A stretch of DNA of 64,000 nucleotides from Pleurocapsa sp. FMAR1 (GCF_963665995.1 NZ_OY762512.1:186001-250000), one strand, 5' to 3'; shown: positions 28,070-37,443, counted from the first letter of the stretch. Notes: generated by a model not told the origin, from the letters alone. A program made the numbers and translations.

Positions 28070-28741
28070 ATGATTATTTCTATCGACAATCTCAATCACT
28101 ATTTTGGTGCAGGCGCGCTTCGCAAACAGGTCTTATTCGATATCAATTTAGAGATCAAAACAGGAGAAATTGTAATTATGACAGGGCCTTCTGGTTCTGG
28201 TAAAACTACTCTTTTAACCTTAATGGGTGGCTTGCGCTCGGCACAAGCAGGAAGTTTAAAAATATTAAAACAAGAAATCTACAATGCTAGTAAACGACAA
28301 TTAACCCAACTTCGCCGTCAGATTGGTTATATTTTTCAAGCGCATAATTTAATGACCTTTTTAACAGCTAAAGAAAATGTGCGTATGTCTTTAGAATTGC
28401 ATAACGAAATTTCAGATCGAGATTTAGATAATAAAGCGATCGCTATCTTAGAAAAAGTTGGCTTAGAAAATCGGGTTGATTACTATCCTGAAAGTTTATC
28501 AGGAGGACAAAAACAAAGAGTTGCGATCGCCCGCGCCCTTGTTAGTAATCCTAAAATAGTTTTAGCAGATGAACCGACTGCTGCACTCGATAAAAAATCT
28601 GGGCGGGATGTAGTAGAGTTAATGCAGCAGTTAGCTAAAGAACAAGGTTGTACCATTCTTTTAGTTACTCACGATAACCGTATTTTAGATATTGCCGATC
28701 GCCTTGTTTATCTGGAAGATGGTCGTTTGATTCAAAATTGA
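28070..28741 (+). CDS. devA: DevA-type ABC exporter ATPase
   Basis: A 223-residue ABC ATPase: Walker A GPSGSGKTT (39-47), Q-loop IFQAHNLMTF, signature LSGGQKQR (143-150), Walker B IVLADEPTAALD (163-174) and H-loop VTHDNRILDIADRLVYLEDG. 'NHYFGAGALRKQVLFDINL' is typical of DevA. It completes a TetR-devB-devC-devA unit. Substrate unknown. Confidence 0.94.
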   Translation: MIISIDNLNHYFGAGALRKQVLFDINLEIKTGEIVIMTGPSGSGKTTLLTLMGGLRSAQAGSLKILKQEIYNASKRQLTQLRRQIGYIFQAHNLMTFLTAKENVRMSLELHNEISDRDLDNKAIAILEKVGLENRVDYYPESLSGGQKQRVAIARALVSNPKIVLADEPTAALDKKSGRDVVELMQQLAKEQGCTILLVTHDNRILDIADRLVYLEDGRLIQN

Positions 28742-28790
28742 GTCGACAAATATCCGTATGGGCAGCTTGGTAACTTTTATAATCAAGTAT

Positions 28791-29924
28791 TTAGGCAGCA
28801 GAAGATAAATTATATTTTGCACTCACGACGCTACGATAATACTCCTGTAGCTGCCTAGTAGCAGCAGCCCAACCCCATTGTTCAGCTTCAGAGCGAGCAT
28901 TTTGACGTAATTTTTCTCTTATTTTTGTAGCTGATAACAAAGATTTGGTGGCGTTAATTGCACCATCAGGATCATCTGGTTCAAACAAATAACCATTCAC
29001 TCCATCTGTCACAATATCAGGAATACCGCCCGAACGAGCAGCCACTACAGGACAACCCGCAGCCATTGCTTCGAGTAAAACTAAGCCTAGGGTTTCGGTG
29101 CGGGAAGGGAATACAAAAGCATCAGCAGAAGCAAAAGCCGAGGCTAATTCTAATCCTTGTAAATAACCAACGAAATTAGTCTTTGTACCTGCAAAATGCG
29201 CCTCTAATGACTCTCTGCTAGGACCGTCTCCCACTATAGCCAAACGAGCTTCGGGAATGGCTTCGAGTACAGGCTTGATCTGATCGATCTGCTTTTCTGC
29301 TGAGACTCGACCAACATAGAGCAATAAAGGAGCATCAGGGTTTCCTTGAGATAGGCGCGATCGCATTTGGGCAGAAGCTAAATGAGGCTGAAACATTTCT
29401 GTATCTACCCCCCGTTGCCACAAGTCCACCCTTTCAATGCCATGATTGACTAATTCTTTGACCATCACGCTAGAGGTACAAAGATTTAATCTAGCTTTAT
29501 TATGAGCAGCCTTTAATAATTCCCACAGCAGCCCTTCTAAAGCACCTAAGCCGTAATGCTGAAGATATTGAGGTAAATGAGTATGATAAGAAGCTACTAA
29601 AGGTATGTTCATGGTTTTAGCGTAGTAAATACCGCCCACTCCTAAAAATGCAGGATTTACTACGTGGATCAAGTCTGGCTGAAATTCTTTGATCGCATTT
29701 TTTGTTCCTAGAGGCAAAGCTAATTTGAGTTCTGGATATAAAGGCAGAGGAACACCACGCACACCATATACTTTTGCTCCTTTATACTCGCTTAAGCCAC
29801 CTTCTGGCGCAACTACTAAAACGCGATCGCCATTTCTTTCTAAATGCTCAATCGTATGTTTAAGACGAGTAACAATACCATCAACCTTTGGTAAAAACGT
29901 TTCTGTAAAAAGGGCAATACGCAT
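28791..29924 (-). CDS. sqdX: Sulfoquinovosyltransferase SqdX (GT4 family)
   Basis: A 377-residue GT-B glycosyltransferase. MRIALFTETFLPKVDGIVTR is the conserved N-terminus of cyanobacterial SqdX. YVGRVSAEKQIDQIKPVLEA and FPSRTETLGLVLLEAMAAGC carry the donor-binding E(x7)E motif. SqdX moves sulfoquinovose from UDP-sulfoquinovose to diacylglycerol, making the thylakoid sulfolipid SQDG. Length matches. Distinction from mannosyltransferases of the same family rests on the N-terminal match; sqdB is not nearby. Confidence 0.83.
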   Translation of the reverse strand: MRIALFTETFLPKVDGIVTRLKHTIEHLERNGDRVLVVAPEGGLSEYKGAKVYGVRGVPLPLYPELKLALPLGTKNAIKEFQPDLIHVVNPAFLGVGGIYYAKTMNIPLVASYHTHLPQYLQHYGLGALEGLLWELLKAAHNKARLNLCTSSVMVKELVNHGIERVDLWQRGVDTEMFQPHLASAQMRSRLSQGNPDAPLLLYVGRVSAEKQIDQIKPVLEAIPEARLAIVGDGPSRESLEAHFAGTKTNFVGYLQGLELASAFASADAFVFPSRTETLGLVLLEAMAAGCPVVAARSGGIPDIVTDGVNGYLFEPDDPDGAINATKSLLSATKIREKLRQNARSEAEQWGWAAATRQLQEYYRSVVSAKYNLSSAA

Positions 29925-30149
29925 AATTTGTCAATTATAAATAGAGTCAGTCCAGAGTAGAAGATAATTTAGTAATACTGTAGGTTGCAATTTTTAATCT
30001 TGATTAAGATTTTACAGCTATTTTTGGCGAAATATGCTAACAATTTCTTATGTTCTCATTAATTGTCTTAACAAAGCAAAAACTGCTGCCGAGAAAAACC
30101 AGAACAGGTTAGTATTTTTCAATGACTCTTAAAGTTTTGATACGGATTT

Positions 30150-30515
30150 ATGTCGATCAAGAAAAATTTATTACCGACAGAAATTATTCTGACACCTGCT
30201 CGTCAATGTATTGCCAAGCTTAATATTGATCGCCGACTTCAGCCAGGCGGCTATATGGATTATGAGGGTAAAACCTATGCCATCCTTGAACGTCATCACT
30301 TTTATCAATATCGGGTAGGTGGCTATCGTTTTAATAAAGCCACTCTTCATGTCCAAGAATCAAAAAGACCAGAAGAAACTACTTTAATTGGCGATCGCTA
30401 TGTAGTTGGCAACGCTAACTGTCGCTTTAATGCTCGCTCAGAAATTATGCGCTGTGCGGTTGTCCCTGAAGGTCCTTGTAAAGGATGTCGTTATTTTGAA
30501 CCAATAGACAATTAG
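30150..30515 (+). CDS. DUF6464 family protein
   Basis: A 121-residue conserved cyanobacterial protein. It shows GGYMDYEGKTYAILERHHFY, the QYRVGGYRFNKATLHVQ strand and a C-terminal Cys-containing end: GNANCRFNARSEIMRCAVVP then GPCKGCRYFE. The four cysteines in that segment suggest a metal site or disulfides. Function unknown. It lies alone between sqdX (other strand) and the PQQ propeller gene. Confidence 0.8.
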   Translation: MSIKKNLLPTEIILTPARQCIAKLNIDRRLQPGGYMDYEGKTYAILERHHFYQYRVGGYRFNKATLHVQESKRPEETTLIGDRYVVGNANCRFNARSEIMRCAVVPEGPCKGCRYFEPIDN

Positions 30516-30635
30516 TACGTGACTTAATTTTAAGAATCACAATTCATTCTAGTTGAAAATGATTATAGCGTCCTGATTTATGGAGAAACTATTCTGAAAA
30601 CTAAGAATATAAAATTAACTTGAGAACTTGAAATT

Positions 30636-31802
30636 ATGTTTCGCTCTAACTTTCAAAGAACTGGAGTTTATAGTACGTCAGAAATTCGTCAATTCAATAG
30701 ACTTAAGTGGCGATCGCCTAAATCTCCTGATTTTTTGACTTGGTGTTTTGGTTTTACTGCTGGAGAGGGGATAGTTTGTATTGCTAGTAGCGATCGCCAT
30801 GTATATGGATTGGATTCTGAAACTGGACAACAATTGTGGATATATCAGCTAGGCGAAAAAATTTCCTCTTCCCCAACAATTTGTGATGGAATAGTTTATG
30901 TCATTAGCCTTAAATTTAATGGAGCGATAACAGATCAATATCTTAGAGCAATAGATATTAAATCTGGACAAGAGTTATGGCAATTTAAACTAGAATTTCA
31001 ACCATCATCTTTAATTTATGGTTCTGTGCCTTCATCACCAGTAGTATCCCAAGGAGTAGTTTATATCGGCGCAACAGATGGCTATCTTTACGGAATAGAT
31101 ATTTCTTCAGGAGAATTGGTGTGGAGTTTCAAGACAACTAAAAATATGCCATTGACTCCTCCTGCACTTCAAAATGACATTATTTGTGTAGCTAGTGGCG
31201 ATGGCTATTTATATGCCATTGACCTATCAACAGGACAACAAAAATGGAAGTATGAAATTGGCGGTTTAAAGCCTTTTTCGCCTTCTTTTCCAGCGATCGC
31301 TAATCAGTCAGTCTACATCATCAGCAGTGATAATACTCTTTATTCTTTGAACCTTCAGACAGGAGAATTAATCTGGACATTTAAAGACAAGGGAATGTGT
31401 TTATACGCACCTATAGTTACTGAAAAAGCCATATATATTTGTGGTTCTAATACTCCTTTGTCCGCTTTAAATATTGAAACAGGAAAAACTTTGTGGGCAT
31501 TTCAAAGTGATGTGAAGTATCTTTCTAGTCCAGTAATGGTAGGAAACATAATTTACATTGGAGGTCAAGGATTTTTACAAGCATTAGATTTAAGTACGAG
31601 AAAAGAGCTTTGGCAATTTTCAACTCCTTTGCCTGAAAATATAATGTTAGAACCACAATTTTTGATTGGTAAATTGGGAGAACAAATTTTATCTAAATTA
31701 ACAGGAGCTACATTTCGTACCGAAAAGTTTTCGACTCCAATAATTTATGAAAGTGTAATATACGTTGGGTGTAAGAATGGATATCTTTATGCTCTACATT
31801 AA
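30636..31802 (+). CDS. PQQ-like beta-propeller repeat protein
   Basis: A 388-residue protein made of about seven or eight repeats of the pattern 'vYvgs.DgyLYAlDl.tGelkWkf', for example GYLYGIDISSGELVWSFKT and GYLYAIDLSTGQQKWKY. This forms an eight-bladed PQQ-type propeller as in BamB-like and quinoprotein domains. No signal peptide or dehydrogenase motif is seen, so a scaffold or WD-like role in the cytosol is more likely than a PQQ enzyme. No partner gene is evident. Confidence 0.85.
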   Translation: MFRSNFQRTGVYSTSEIRQFNRLKWRSPKSPDFLTWCFGFTAGEGIVCIASSDRHVYGLDSETGQQLWIYQLGEKISSSPTICDGIVYVISLKFNGAITDQYLRAIDIKSGQELWQFKLEFQPSSLIYGSVPSSPVVSQGVVYIGATDGYLYGIDISSGELVWSFKTTKNMPLTPPALQNDIICVASGDGYLYAIDLSTGQQKWKYEIGGLKPFSPSFPAIANQSVYIISSDNTLYSLNLQTGELIWTFKDKGMCLYAPIVTEKAIYICGSNTPLSALNIETGKTLWAFQSDVKYLSSPVMVGNIIYIGGQGFLQALDLSTRKELWQFSTPLPENIMLEPQFLIGKLGEQILSKLTGATFRTEKFSTPIIYESVIYVGCKNGYLYALH

Positions 31803-31875
31803 AAATATGACTTTTAGTTAATGAAATTTGTTTTGCCGCAAATGATTAGTGAAAATATAATTATTTGTGCTTTAA

Positions 31876-32085
31876 TCAGTACATCGACCATAAAAAAAAG
31901 TCATTACTTCTTCTACAAAGCATCCTTTCTGTACTCTCTTTTATTCTTTCGGCGATGCCACATCTAGCAATAGCTGAAAAAATAGAATATTGATCACTAG
32001 GTATGAGATTATGTACTATTTTTGCTTCAGTGATACTTTTAGTTTCGCCAATAATTGCACGCTGTAAACCAAATAAAATATTAAG
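31876..32085 (-). pseudogene. Short orphan frame, possible gene remnant
   Basis: In the 357-base gap before nagA a 69-codon minus-strand frame lies between stops and reads FGLQRAIIGETKSITEAKIV, then HNLIPSDQYSIFSAIARCGI and AERIKESTERML. The composition looks like real protein, but there is no ATG, GTG or TTG at its start. It is probably the tail of a decayed gene. I do not recognise the family. Confidence 0.3.
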
Positions 32086-32159
32086 TCAAGTAAAAGTTTT
32101 TTATGTTGATAAGAAATGTATTTTTTTTCTTTTCCTTATGATGTTTTCTATCCTTCTTT

Positions 32160-33305
32160 TTACCTAATTAAATTGAGTCTCGTCCAAGATAATTTTTGTT
32201 GTTTATCCCAATGCCAACGTAACAGGTTAGCTGGTTGTCCAATACCAATTCCTGATAAATTGATTGCTTTGCGGGGAGATTCTGTTGCCATAGCGATCGC
32301 TTTTTCGACATCGCAACCCCACTTGACTAAATTGGTTACGCCGACTAACAAAGGTAAAGTTGTGCCTGATAGTGTACCGTCAGGTAATCGAGCGATACCC
32401 TCTGTAACAGTAATCTTGCGCTCATCCCAGGGATAATCCCCGTCAGCTAAACCAATAGGCGATAGAGCATCGCTAACTAAAAAGATTCCCCGATCATAAT
32501 TGCTGGCTTTTAGAACAATTTCCAACATTGTTGGACATACATGATTACCATCAGCAATTAAACCGCAATACACATGAGGATCAACAATTGCTTCGCCCAA
32601 TAATCCTGGTTCGCGGTGGTGCAGAGTAGGCATGGCATTAAAAGCATGAGTCACCATTGATGCACCCTGCTTAAATGCTGTTTTTGCGATCGTAGCTGTA
32701 GCTAGAGAATGCCCCAGACTAACAATAATATTTTCTTCCGTTAAATAATTAATTGCTGTTCGGCTGCTGTCTAATTCTGGCGCGAGAGTCATCACCTTAA
32801 CAACGTGGCTATAGTTTCCTAGAACACTTTTAAGATTGGCGATAGTTAAAGGCAATAAATATTGTTCTGGATGTGCGCCTCGCTTTTGATAGTTCAAAAA
32901 TGGCCCTTCTAAATGAACTCCCAAAACTTGTGCCGTATCTTGTAAACTATCTTGGTTTGCCATAAATTGGGCTATGGTAGCTAGCGAGCACTGTATTTTG
33001 TCAACCGCCGTGGTCACAATAGTTGGTAAAAAGCCATCTACTCCCTGCTGCCAAAGGAAGTCACAGATTTGTTTTAGTTTGGGTAAATCTTTTGCTTCTA
33101 GATCGGGAAAAGCCAAACCCAAGCCTCCATTGATTTGTAAATCTACTCCTCCCAAGGACAGCCAATCGCCATCTAAGTCTATAATTGACGCTTGACAGGC
33201 TAGCTGAGGAGCAATTTTGGCTATTTTTTTGTTTTCAATAGCAACTTGTTGTAAAGTCTCATGTCCAGCAAGACGGGCATTGACGATTAATTGGCTGACT
33301 GTCAT
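32160..33305 (-). CDS. nagA: N-acetylglucosamine-6-phosphate deacetylase
   Basis: A 381-residue amidohydrolase removing acetate from GlcNAc-6-P in amino-sugar recycling. Motifs in order: LGGVDLQINGGLGLAF, VHLEGPFLNYQKRGAH (metal Glu), SLGHSLAT (His), THAFNAMPTLHHREPG (His), CGLIADGNHV (substrate His) and FLVSDALSPIG with the catalytic Asp. Length normal. No nagB nearby. It is divergent from purE, 82 bases apart. Confidence 0.95.
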   Translation of the reverse strand: MTVSQLIVNARLAGHETLQQVAIENKKIAKIAPQLACQASIIDLDGDWLSLGGVDLQINGGLGLAFPDLEAKDLPKLKQICDFLWQQGVDGFLPTIVTTAVDKIQCSLATIAQFMANQDSLQDTAQVLGVHLEGPFLNYQKRGAHPEQYLLPLTIANLKSVLGNYSHVVKVMTLAPELDSSRTAINYLTEENIIVSLGHSLATATIAKTAFKQGASMVTHAFNAMPTLHHREPGLLGEAIVDPHVYCGLIADGNHVCPTMLEIVLKASNYDRGIFLVSDALSPIGLADGDYPWDERKITVTEGIARLPDGTLSGTTLPLLVGVTNLVKWGCDVEKAIAMATESPRKAINLSGIGIGQPANLLRWHWDKQQKLSWTRLNLIR

Positions 33306-33387
33306 TTATAGCGTTGCTTTTTTTATTTAATATTAATAAAGGTTGCCAAACAAGATAAAATACATAATTCAGAATTGGTAGAAAATA

Positions 33388-33912
33388 TTGACTGAAACTA
33401 CGCCGTTAATTGGAATTATTATGGGCAGTGATTCTGATTTGCCGACGATGGAAAAAGCGATCGCTGTTTGTGAGGATTTTAATGTTGCTCATGAAGTAGC
33501 AATCATTTCTGCCCATCGGACTCCAGAGAGAATGGTTAGTTATGCCCGTAATGCACACCAAAAAGGGATCAAGGTGATTATTGCAGGTGCTGGGGGCGCA
33601 GCGCATTTACCAGGGATGGTAGCGTCTCTCACTCCTTTGCCTGTTATAGGTGTTCCTGTTACTACTCGTCAATTAAATGGAGTTGACTCTTTATATTCTA
33701 TTGTGCAAATGCCTAGAGGTATTCCTGTTGCTACCGTCGCTATTGGCAATGCTCAGAATGCAGGATTATTAGCCGTGCAAATTTTGGCTACGGGCGATCG
33801 CCAACTGCAAAAAAAAGTAGAGCAGTATCGGCAAAATTTAGCGCAAACCGTGCTTGACAAACAAGATCGGCTTGATAGATTGGGGTATCAAGCATATCTC
33901 AAAGAAATGTAA
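33388..33912 (+). CDS. purE: 5-(carboxyamino)imidazole ribonucleotide mutase PurE
   Basis: A 174-residue enzyme of purine synthesis that rearranges N5-CAIR to CAIR. The signature IIMGSDSDLPTMEKA holds the substrate-binding Ser-Asp. ISAHRTPERMVSYA has the catalytic His, and AGAGGAAHLPGMVASLT and GVPV are family-typical. It starts with TTG at 33388, since the conserved part begins only eight codons on and no ATG precedes it. Single gene; purK is not adjacent. Confidence 0.97.
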   Translation: MTETTPLIGIIMGSDSDLPTMEKAIAVCEDFNVAHEVAIISAHRTPERMVSYARNAHQKGIKVIIAGAGGAAHLPGMVASLTPLPVIGVPVTTRQLNGVDSLYSIVQMPRGIPVATVAIGNAQNAGLLAVQILATGDRQLQKKVEQYRQNLAQTVLDKQDRLDRLGYQAYLKEM

Positions 33913-34112
33913 TATTCACCGATTCTTGTTTATGGCTTGTTCTTGTAGAATTAAACCGTATGCTCAATATTAGCAAATAAGAAAATCGGTTCTTAAATGA
34001 GAAATCAGCAGGAAAACTTTACATTTCTTTACCATAGCTAAGAATTAGTGTAAACTACCTGAGAAACGTCATATATCAAACTATATCAAAAGTAAGAGGA
34101 GCAAAAGAAAAG

Positions 34113-34985
34113 ATGCAGTCGGCTCAGACACTGCGAACAGTACCAAGAGAGTATTTAAAAGCTCCTGGTGGATTCAATCCCAATGTGTTGATGGTGATTG
34201 CAGCAATTATGTTGCTAACTATCTCGACCACTGGTTATTTTCGATGGGGATTCACAGCTTGGTGTTGTTTTATAGCTAATGTCCTAGCACTACATTTGTC
34301 AGGAACAGTTATTCATGACGCTTCTCACAATAGCGCTCACAGCAATCGTATAATTAATTCTATCTTGGGGCATTGTAGTGCTTTGATGCTGGGTTTTGCT
34401 TTCCCTGTGTTTACCAGAGTGCATCTGCAACACCACGCTCACGTAAATGATCCTGAAAACGACCCTGACCACTTTGTTTCTACGGGTGGTCCATTATGGC
34501 TTATTGCCGCCCGTTTTTTCTATCATGAGTTTTTTTTCTTTCAAAGAAAACTATGGCGCAAATATGAATTGCTAGAATGGTTTCTCAGCAGATTGTTTCT
34601 CGTTACTATAGTTGCTTTAGGGATTCATTATGACTTCATCGGTTATGTAATGAACTTTTGGTTTGTACCAGCAATGGTAGTAGGGATGGCATTGGGGTTG
34701 TTTTTTGATTATCTACCCCATCGTCCGTTTCAAGAACGCGATCGCTGGAAAAATTCGCGAGTTTATCCTAGTGCAGTTTTAAATTTGCTTATTTTGGGGC
34801 AAAACTATCATCTGGTTCATCATTTATGGCCTTCTATTCCCTGGTATAAGTATCAAGCAGCCTATTACAAGACTAAGCCCTTATTAGATGCCAAAGGCTG
34901 TGAACAATCTTTAGGTCTATGGAATAAAAACTTTTTTAGCTTTTTATACGATATATTTTTAGGAATTCGCTTTCGTAAACATTAA
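34113..34985 (+). CDS. crtR: Beta-carotene hydroxylase CrtR
   Basis: A 290-residue membrane di-iron hydroxylase of the desaturase superfamily, specific to cyanobacterial carotenoid synthesis (beta-carotene to zeaxanthin, or deoxymyxol to myxol). His boxes are VIHDASHNSAHS, HLQHHAHVNDPENDPDH and QNYHLVHHLWPSIPW. N-terminal VPREYLKAPGG matches CrtR. Four membrane helices are visible. AGAGGAG lies 10-16 bases before the ATG. menC follows on the same strand, but 41-53 bases away and with no functional link. Confidence 0.95.
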   Translation: MQSAQTLRTVPREYLKAPGGFNPNVLMVIAAIMLLTISTTGYFRWGFTAWCCFIANVLALHLSGTVIHDASHNSAHSNRIINSILGHCSALMLGFAFPVFTRVHLQHHAHVNDPENDPDHFVSTGGPLWLIAARFFYHEFFFFQRKLWRKYELLEWFLSRLFLVTIVALGIHYDFIGYVMNFWFVPAMVVGMALGLFFDYLPHRPFQERDRWKNSRVYPSAVLNLLILGQNYHLVHHLWPSIPWYKYQAAYYKTKPLLDAKGCEQSLGLWNKNFFSFLYDIFLGIRFRKH

Positions 34986-35038
34986 ACTGCGAAGCAGTTA
35001 GCTTTAAGCTATAAGCTTTCCTAGTTTTGCAGAGCAAA

Positions 35039-35959
35039 ATGGTCGATAAGTTTAAATTTAAATTTGATATTTATCAACGTCGTTTTAAGCAACCCTTGCG
35101 TACTAGTCATGGTCTTTGGCAAATACGTGAGGGTATTATTATTAGCTTAGAAGATTCAACAGGCATTGCTCAAGGGGAAATTGCTCCTTTGCCTTCTTTT
35201 GGCTCAGAAACTATGTCTCAAGCATTAAGTTTCTGTCAGCAGTTGGGAGATACTGTCAAAGTACAAGATATTTTCAGTATTAGCGATCGCCTGCGGTGCT
35301 GTCAATTTGCTTTTGAGTCAGCCTTATTAAACCTGAAGCAACCTTTAGGATTAGCTAACTATACTAATCGTAATCTTGATTATTGTTATCTTTTGCCCGC
35401 AGGAGAGTTGGCTTTAACAAGCTGGCAGTCAATTTATCAGGCTCAATCAAATTCTACCTTTAAGTGGAAGATTGGCGTGTATCCTTTAGCAACAGAAATT
35501 GAGATTTTAAAACAATTAGTTAAGAGCTTTCCCGCACACATTAAATTAAGACTTGATGCTAATGGGGGGTTAAATTTAACTCAGGCAAAAACTTGGTTAG
35601 CAGTGACAGATCAATTACCAGCGATTGAATTTGTAGAACAGCCACTACCTCCTGACTGTTTTACTGAAATCCTAAAATTAAGCCAAGAATACAATACCCG
35701 AATAGCATTGGATGAGTCTGTTGCTAGCTTTGAAAAACTCCAGCAAGCATATAAGCAAAAATGGCGAGGAGTATTTGTCATTAAAGCAGCAATTATGGGT
35801 TTTCTTAGCAGAATCGAGGAGTTTTGTACCAGTAACTCTCTAGATATTGTCTTGTCTTCAGTGTTTGAAACCAAGGTCGCTCGTAGTGCAGCGATCGACC
35901 TTGCTCACAGGTTAAATCATCCTCGTGCAGTAGGTTTTGGCATCGACCATTTTTACTAG
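35039..35959 (+). CDS. menC: o-Succinylbenzoate synthase MenC
   Basis: A 306-residue enolase-superfamily enzyme of phylloquinone (vitamin K1) synthesis, making o-succinylbenzoate from SHCHC. Catalytic set: STFKWKIGVY (KxK lysine), KLRLDANGGLN (Asp), AIEFVEQPLPPD (Glu), IALDESVAS (Asp) and GVFVIKAAIMGF (Lys). The N-terminal YQRRFKQPLRTSHG is typical. The frame opens at TTG 35027, but ATG 35039 is preferred. Related dipeptide epimerases are less likely given the cyanobacterial context. Confidence 0.9.
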   Translation: MVDKFKFKFDIYQRRFKQPLRTSHGLWQIREGIIISLEDSTGIAQGEIAPLPSFGSETMSQALSFCQQLGDTVKVQDIFSISDRLRCCQFAFESALLNLKQPLGLANYTNRNLDYCYLLPAGELALTSWQSIYQAQSNSTFKWKIGVYPLATEIEILKQLVKSFPAHIKLRLDANGGLNLTQAKTWLAVTDQLPAIEFVEQPLPPDCFTEILKLSQEYNTRIALDESVASFEKLQQAYKQKWRGVFVIKAAIMGFLSRIEEFCTSNSLDIVLSSVFETKVARSAAIDLAHRLNHPRAVGFGIDHFY

Positions 35960-35969
35960 CTTATTAAGC

Positions 35970-36012
35970 TAGGACTTACGCAGTGAATCGAAAATTGGGT
36001 GCGTAAGTCCTA
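35970..36012. repeat. 43-bp inverted repeat between convergent genes
   Basis: TAGGACTTACGCA (35970-35982) is perfectly mirrored by TGCGTAAGTCCTA (36000-36012) around a 17-base loop. It lies in the 91-base gap between menC and the GT2 gene. GGACTTACGCA ends are familiar from cyanobacterial IS-derived elements, so a MITE relic is likely; it may also serve as a two-way terminator although no T-run follows. Confidence 0.6.
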
Positions 36013-36050
36013 ATAGTCATATCTAGTGTGGGCATAATCTTTAAACTGCA

Positions 36051-37013
36051 CTAGAAAATACATTTCTGCATCAGGTTTTGCCACTCAAGAGATGAAGTAA
36101 GAGAGAGAACATCAAACTCTTTGCCATATTCAGCAGAATAGTTTTTAAAAGATTTAATCCAGTTAAAAATAATTTTTGTCGGATATTTGGGACTGTGAAA
36201 CCAAGACTGATAGAGATAGTAATTCATTTTGGTCAAATGTCCTGTTTGATATAATCGCCAAGCACTCCAGATTAGAGTTTGGCAACGGGATTTCGCCTCT
36301 AAGGCTTTAACTTTTGGAGGTAAGTTCGATTGAGCAAAAAATCTGGTGACAATCTGATCTAATTCTTGAGTCTGTAGCAGGGTATTGTTAGAGGCATTCG
36401 CTTCATGCTGGCGATATTTTACAGTCGTTTGTTCTACCCAGGCAGCAGTACAACCCATGGCAACCAAGCGTAATACCAAATCTACATCAGGTGTTTGTTC
36501 TAAGCTGGTATCAAAGCCAGGCGATCGCTTTAGCCAAGCAGCACGAAACAACATTGCCCCCAAAAACACAGGTTTCCAGACAATTAAATCAGCCAAACTG
36601 AGATTAGGAATGTGTTGCCAGGGCTGCACCGCAGCCTCTACTTCGCCTTGCTCATTAACGATTTGCCAACCGCTATTAACCATGCCCAAAGAGGGATTTT
36701 GTTCTAGTAAAGCTACTTGAGAAGCCAGCTTACGAGGCAGAAAAACATCATCCTGATCCAAAAAAGCAACATATTCCCCTTGAGATACTTTTAAGCCAAG
36801 ATTACGGCTAGCAGCAACTCCTTGATTGGTTTGGCTGAGATATTTAATTTGATCGCCGTATTGTTTGACAACTTGACGGGTGTTATCTGTCGAGCCATCA
36901 TCTACTACTATAATTTCATAGTCTGTATAGGTTTGAGCCAAAATACCATCTATAGCTTCGCCAATAAAGCGATCGCCATTGTAGGCGGGAATAATTACAC
37001 TAACTTTGATCAT
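36051..37013 (-). CDS. Family 2 glycosyltransferase
   Basis: A 320-residue GT-A enzyme: VSVIIPAYNGDRFIGEAIDG then YTDYEIIVVDDGSTDNTRQVV (nucleotide-binding DDGS), EYVAFLDQDDVFLPRKL (DxD) and LEQTPDVDLVLRLVAMG with the acceptor-site ED-like pair. Soluble. Such enzymes build surface glycans; substrate unknown. It stands alone upstream of the guanidine module, on the opposite strand. Confidence 0.9.
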   Translation of the reverse strand: MIKVSVIIPAYNGDRFIGEAIDGILAQTYTDYEIIVVDDGSTDNTRQVVKQYGDQIKYLSQTNQGVAASRNLGLKVSQGEYVAFLDQDDVFLPRKLASQVALLEQNPSLGMVNSGWQIVNEQGEVEAAVQPWQHIPNLSLADLIVWKPVFLGAMLFRAAWLKRSPGFDTSLEQTPDVDLVLRLVAMGCTAAWVEQTTVKYRQHEANASNNTLLQTQELDQIVTRFFAQSNLPPKVKALEAKSRCQTLIWSAWRLYQTGHLTKMNYYLYQSWFHSPKYPTKIIFNWIKSFKNYSAEYGKEFDVLSLTSSLEWQNLMQKCIF

Positions 37014-37033
37014 AAGTATTCAAGCAATGAGGG

Positions 37034-37085
37034 ATAAGCGCGAAGTTGCGTTGCGGGGATTCCCCCCGTTGAGCAAACTTCGTAA
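37034..37085 (-). repeat. Dispersed double-hairpin repeat, variant copy
   Basis: On the minus strand ACGAAGTTTGCTCAACGGGG, then GGAATCCCCGCAACGCAACTTCG. The outer arms CGAAGT/ACTTCG and inner TCAACG..CCGCAACG core match the copies at 5974, 54863 and 62615, with a changed outer stem. It lies upstream of the GT2 start and before the riboswitch. Confidence 0.65.
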
Positions 37086-37270
37086 GAAAAGATCACGGAT
37101 GAGGCTAATTAGCATTACTGAATTTATAGGTTATACGTATATCCTCAAAAGTCTACTCTTCATACATGATTTTAGTTAGTAAACCATGACATTTAGATAC
37201 AGCTACGGTAACAAGTTATACATTTTTGTCTACAGCAAGTAAGTATCTTGAGTGTAAGAAAAATTTCAGA

Positions 37271-37405
37271 TAGCTTCTAGGGTTCCGATTTAAGGCAACT
37301 AATAAATGGCTGGTCCGAGAGAAGCAAGCTACCTACAAAGTTAATAATTTCAGTAGATTTTACTACTAGGTAGCTCCACGGCGGGAAAAAAGCCCGGGAG
37401 GATTC
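37271..37405 (+). promoter_or_regulatory. Guanidine-I (ykkC) riboswitch aptamer
   Basis: The conserved blocks are present in order. CTAGGGTTCCG lies at 37277-37287 and GGCTGGTCCGAGAG at 37308-37321. A stem AGCTACCT (37327-37334) pairs with AGGTAGCT (37368-37375). CACGGCGGG (37377-37385), an A-run and GCCCGGGAG (37392-37400) complete it. These are the hallmark sequences of the ykkC class that binds guanidinium. It lies directly upstream of the gdmH gene, and its 3' side overlaps a terminator, as expected for a switch that turns genes on when guanidine binds. Confidence 0.95.
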
Positions 37406-37443
37406 GATGCTTTATACTAAGTGTCGAACTTCCTGGGTTTTTT
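37393..37443 (+). terminator. Riboswitch-controlled intrinsic terminator
   Basis: CCCGGGAGGATTCGA (37393-37407) can pair, with a few G-T pairs and a mismatch, to TCGAACTTCCTGGG (37424-37437), followed by TTTTTT (37438-37443). The left arm shares GCCCGGGAG with the aptamer, so folding of the aptamer and of the terminator exclude each other. A GTG at 37421 that would extend gdmH upstream lies inside this hairpin and is not a start. Confidence 0.88.

Noticed and set aside
24900-28741. Heterocyst glycolipid exporter
   Set aside because: The genes are of DevBCA type, but such operons are widespread in cyanobacteria; the TetR gene suggests inducible efflux and there is no other heterocyst gene.
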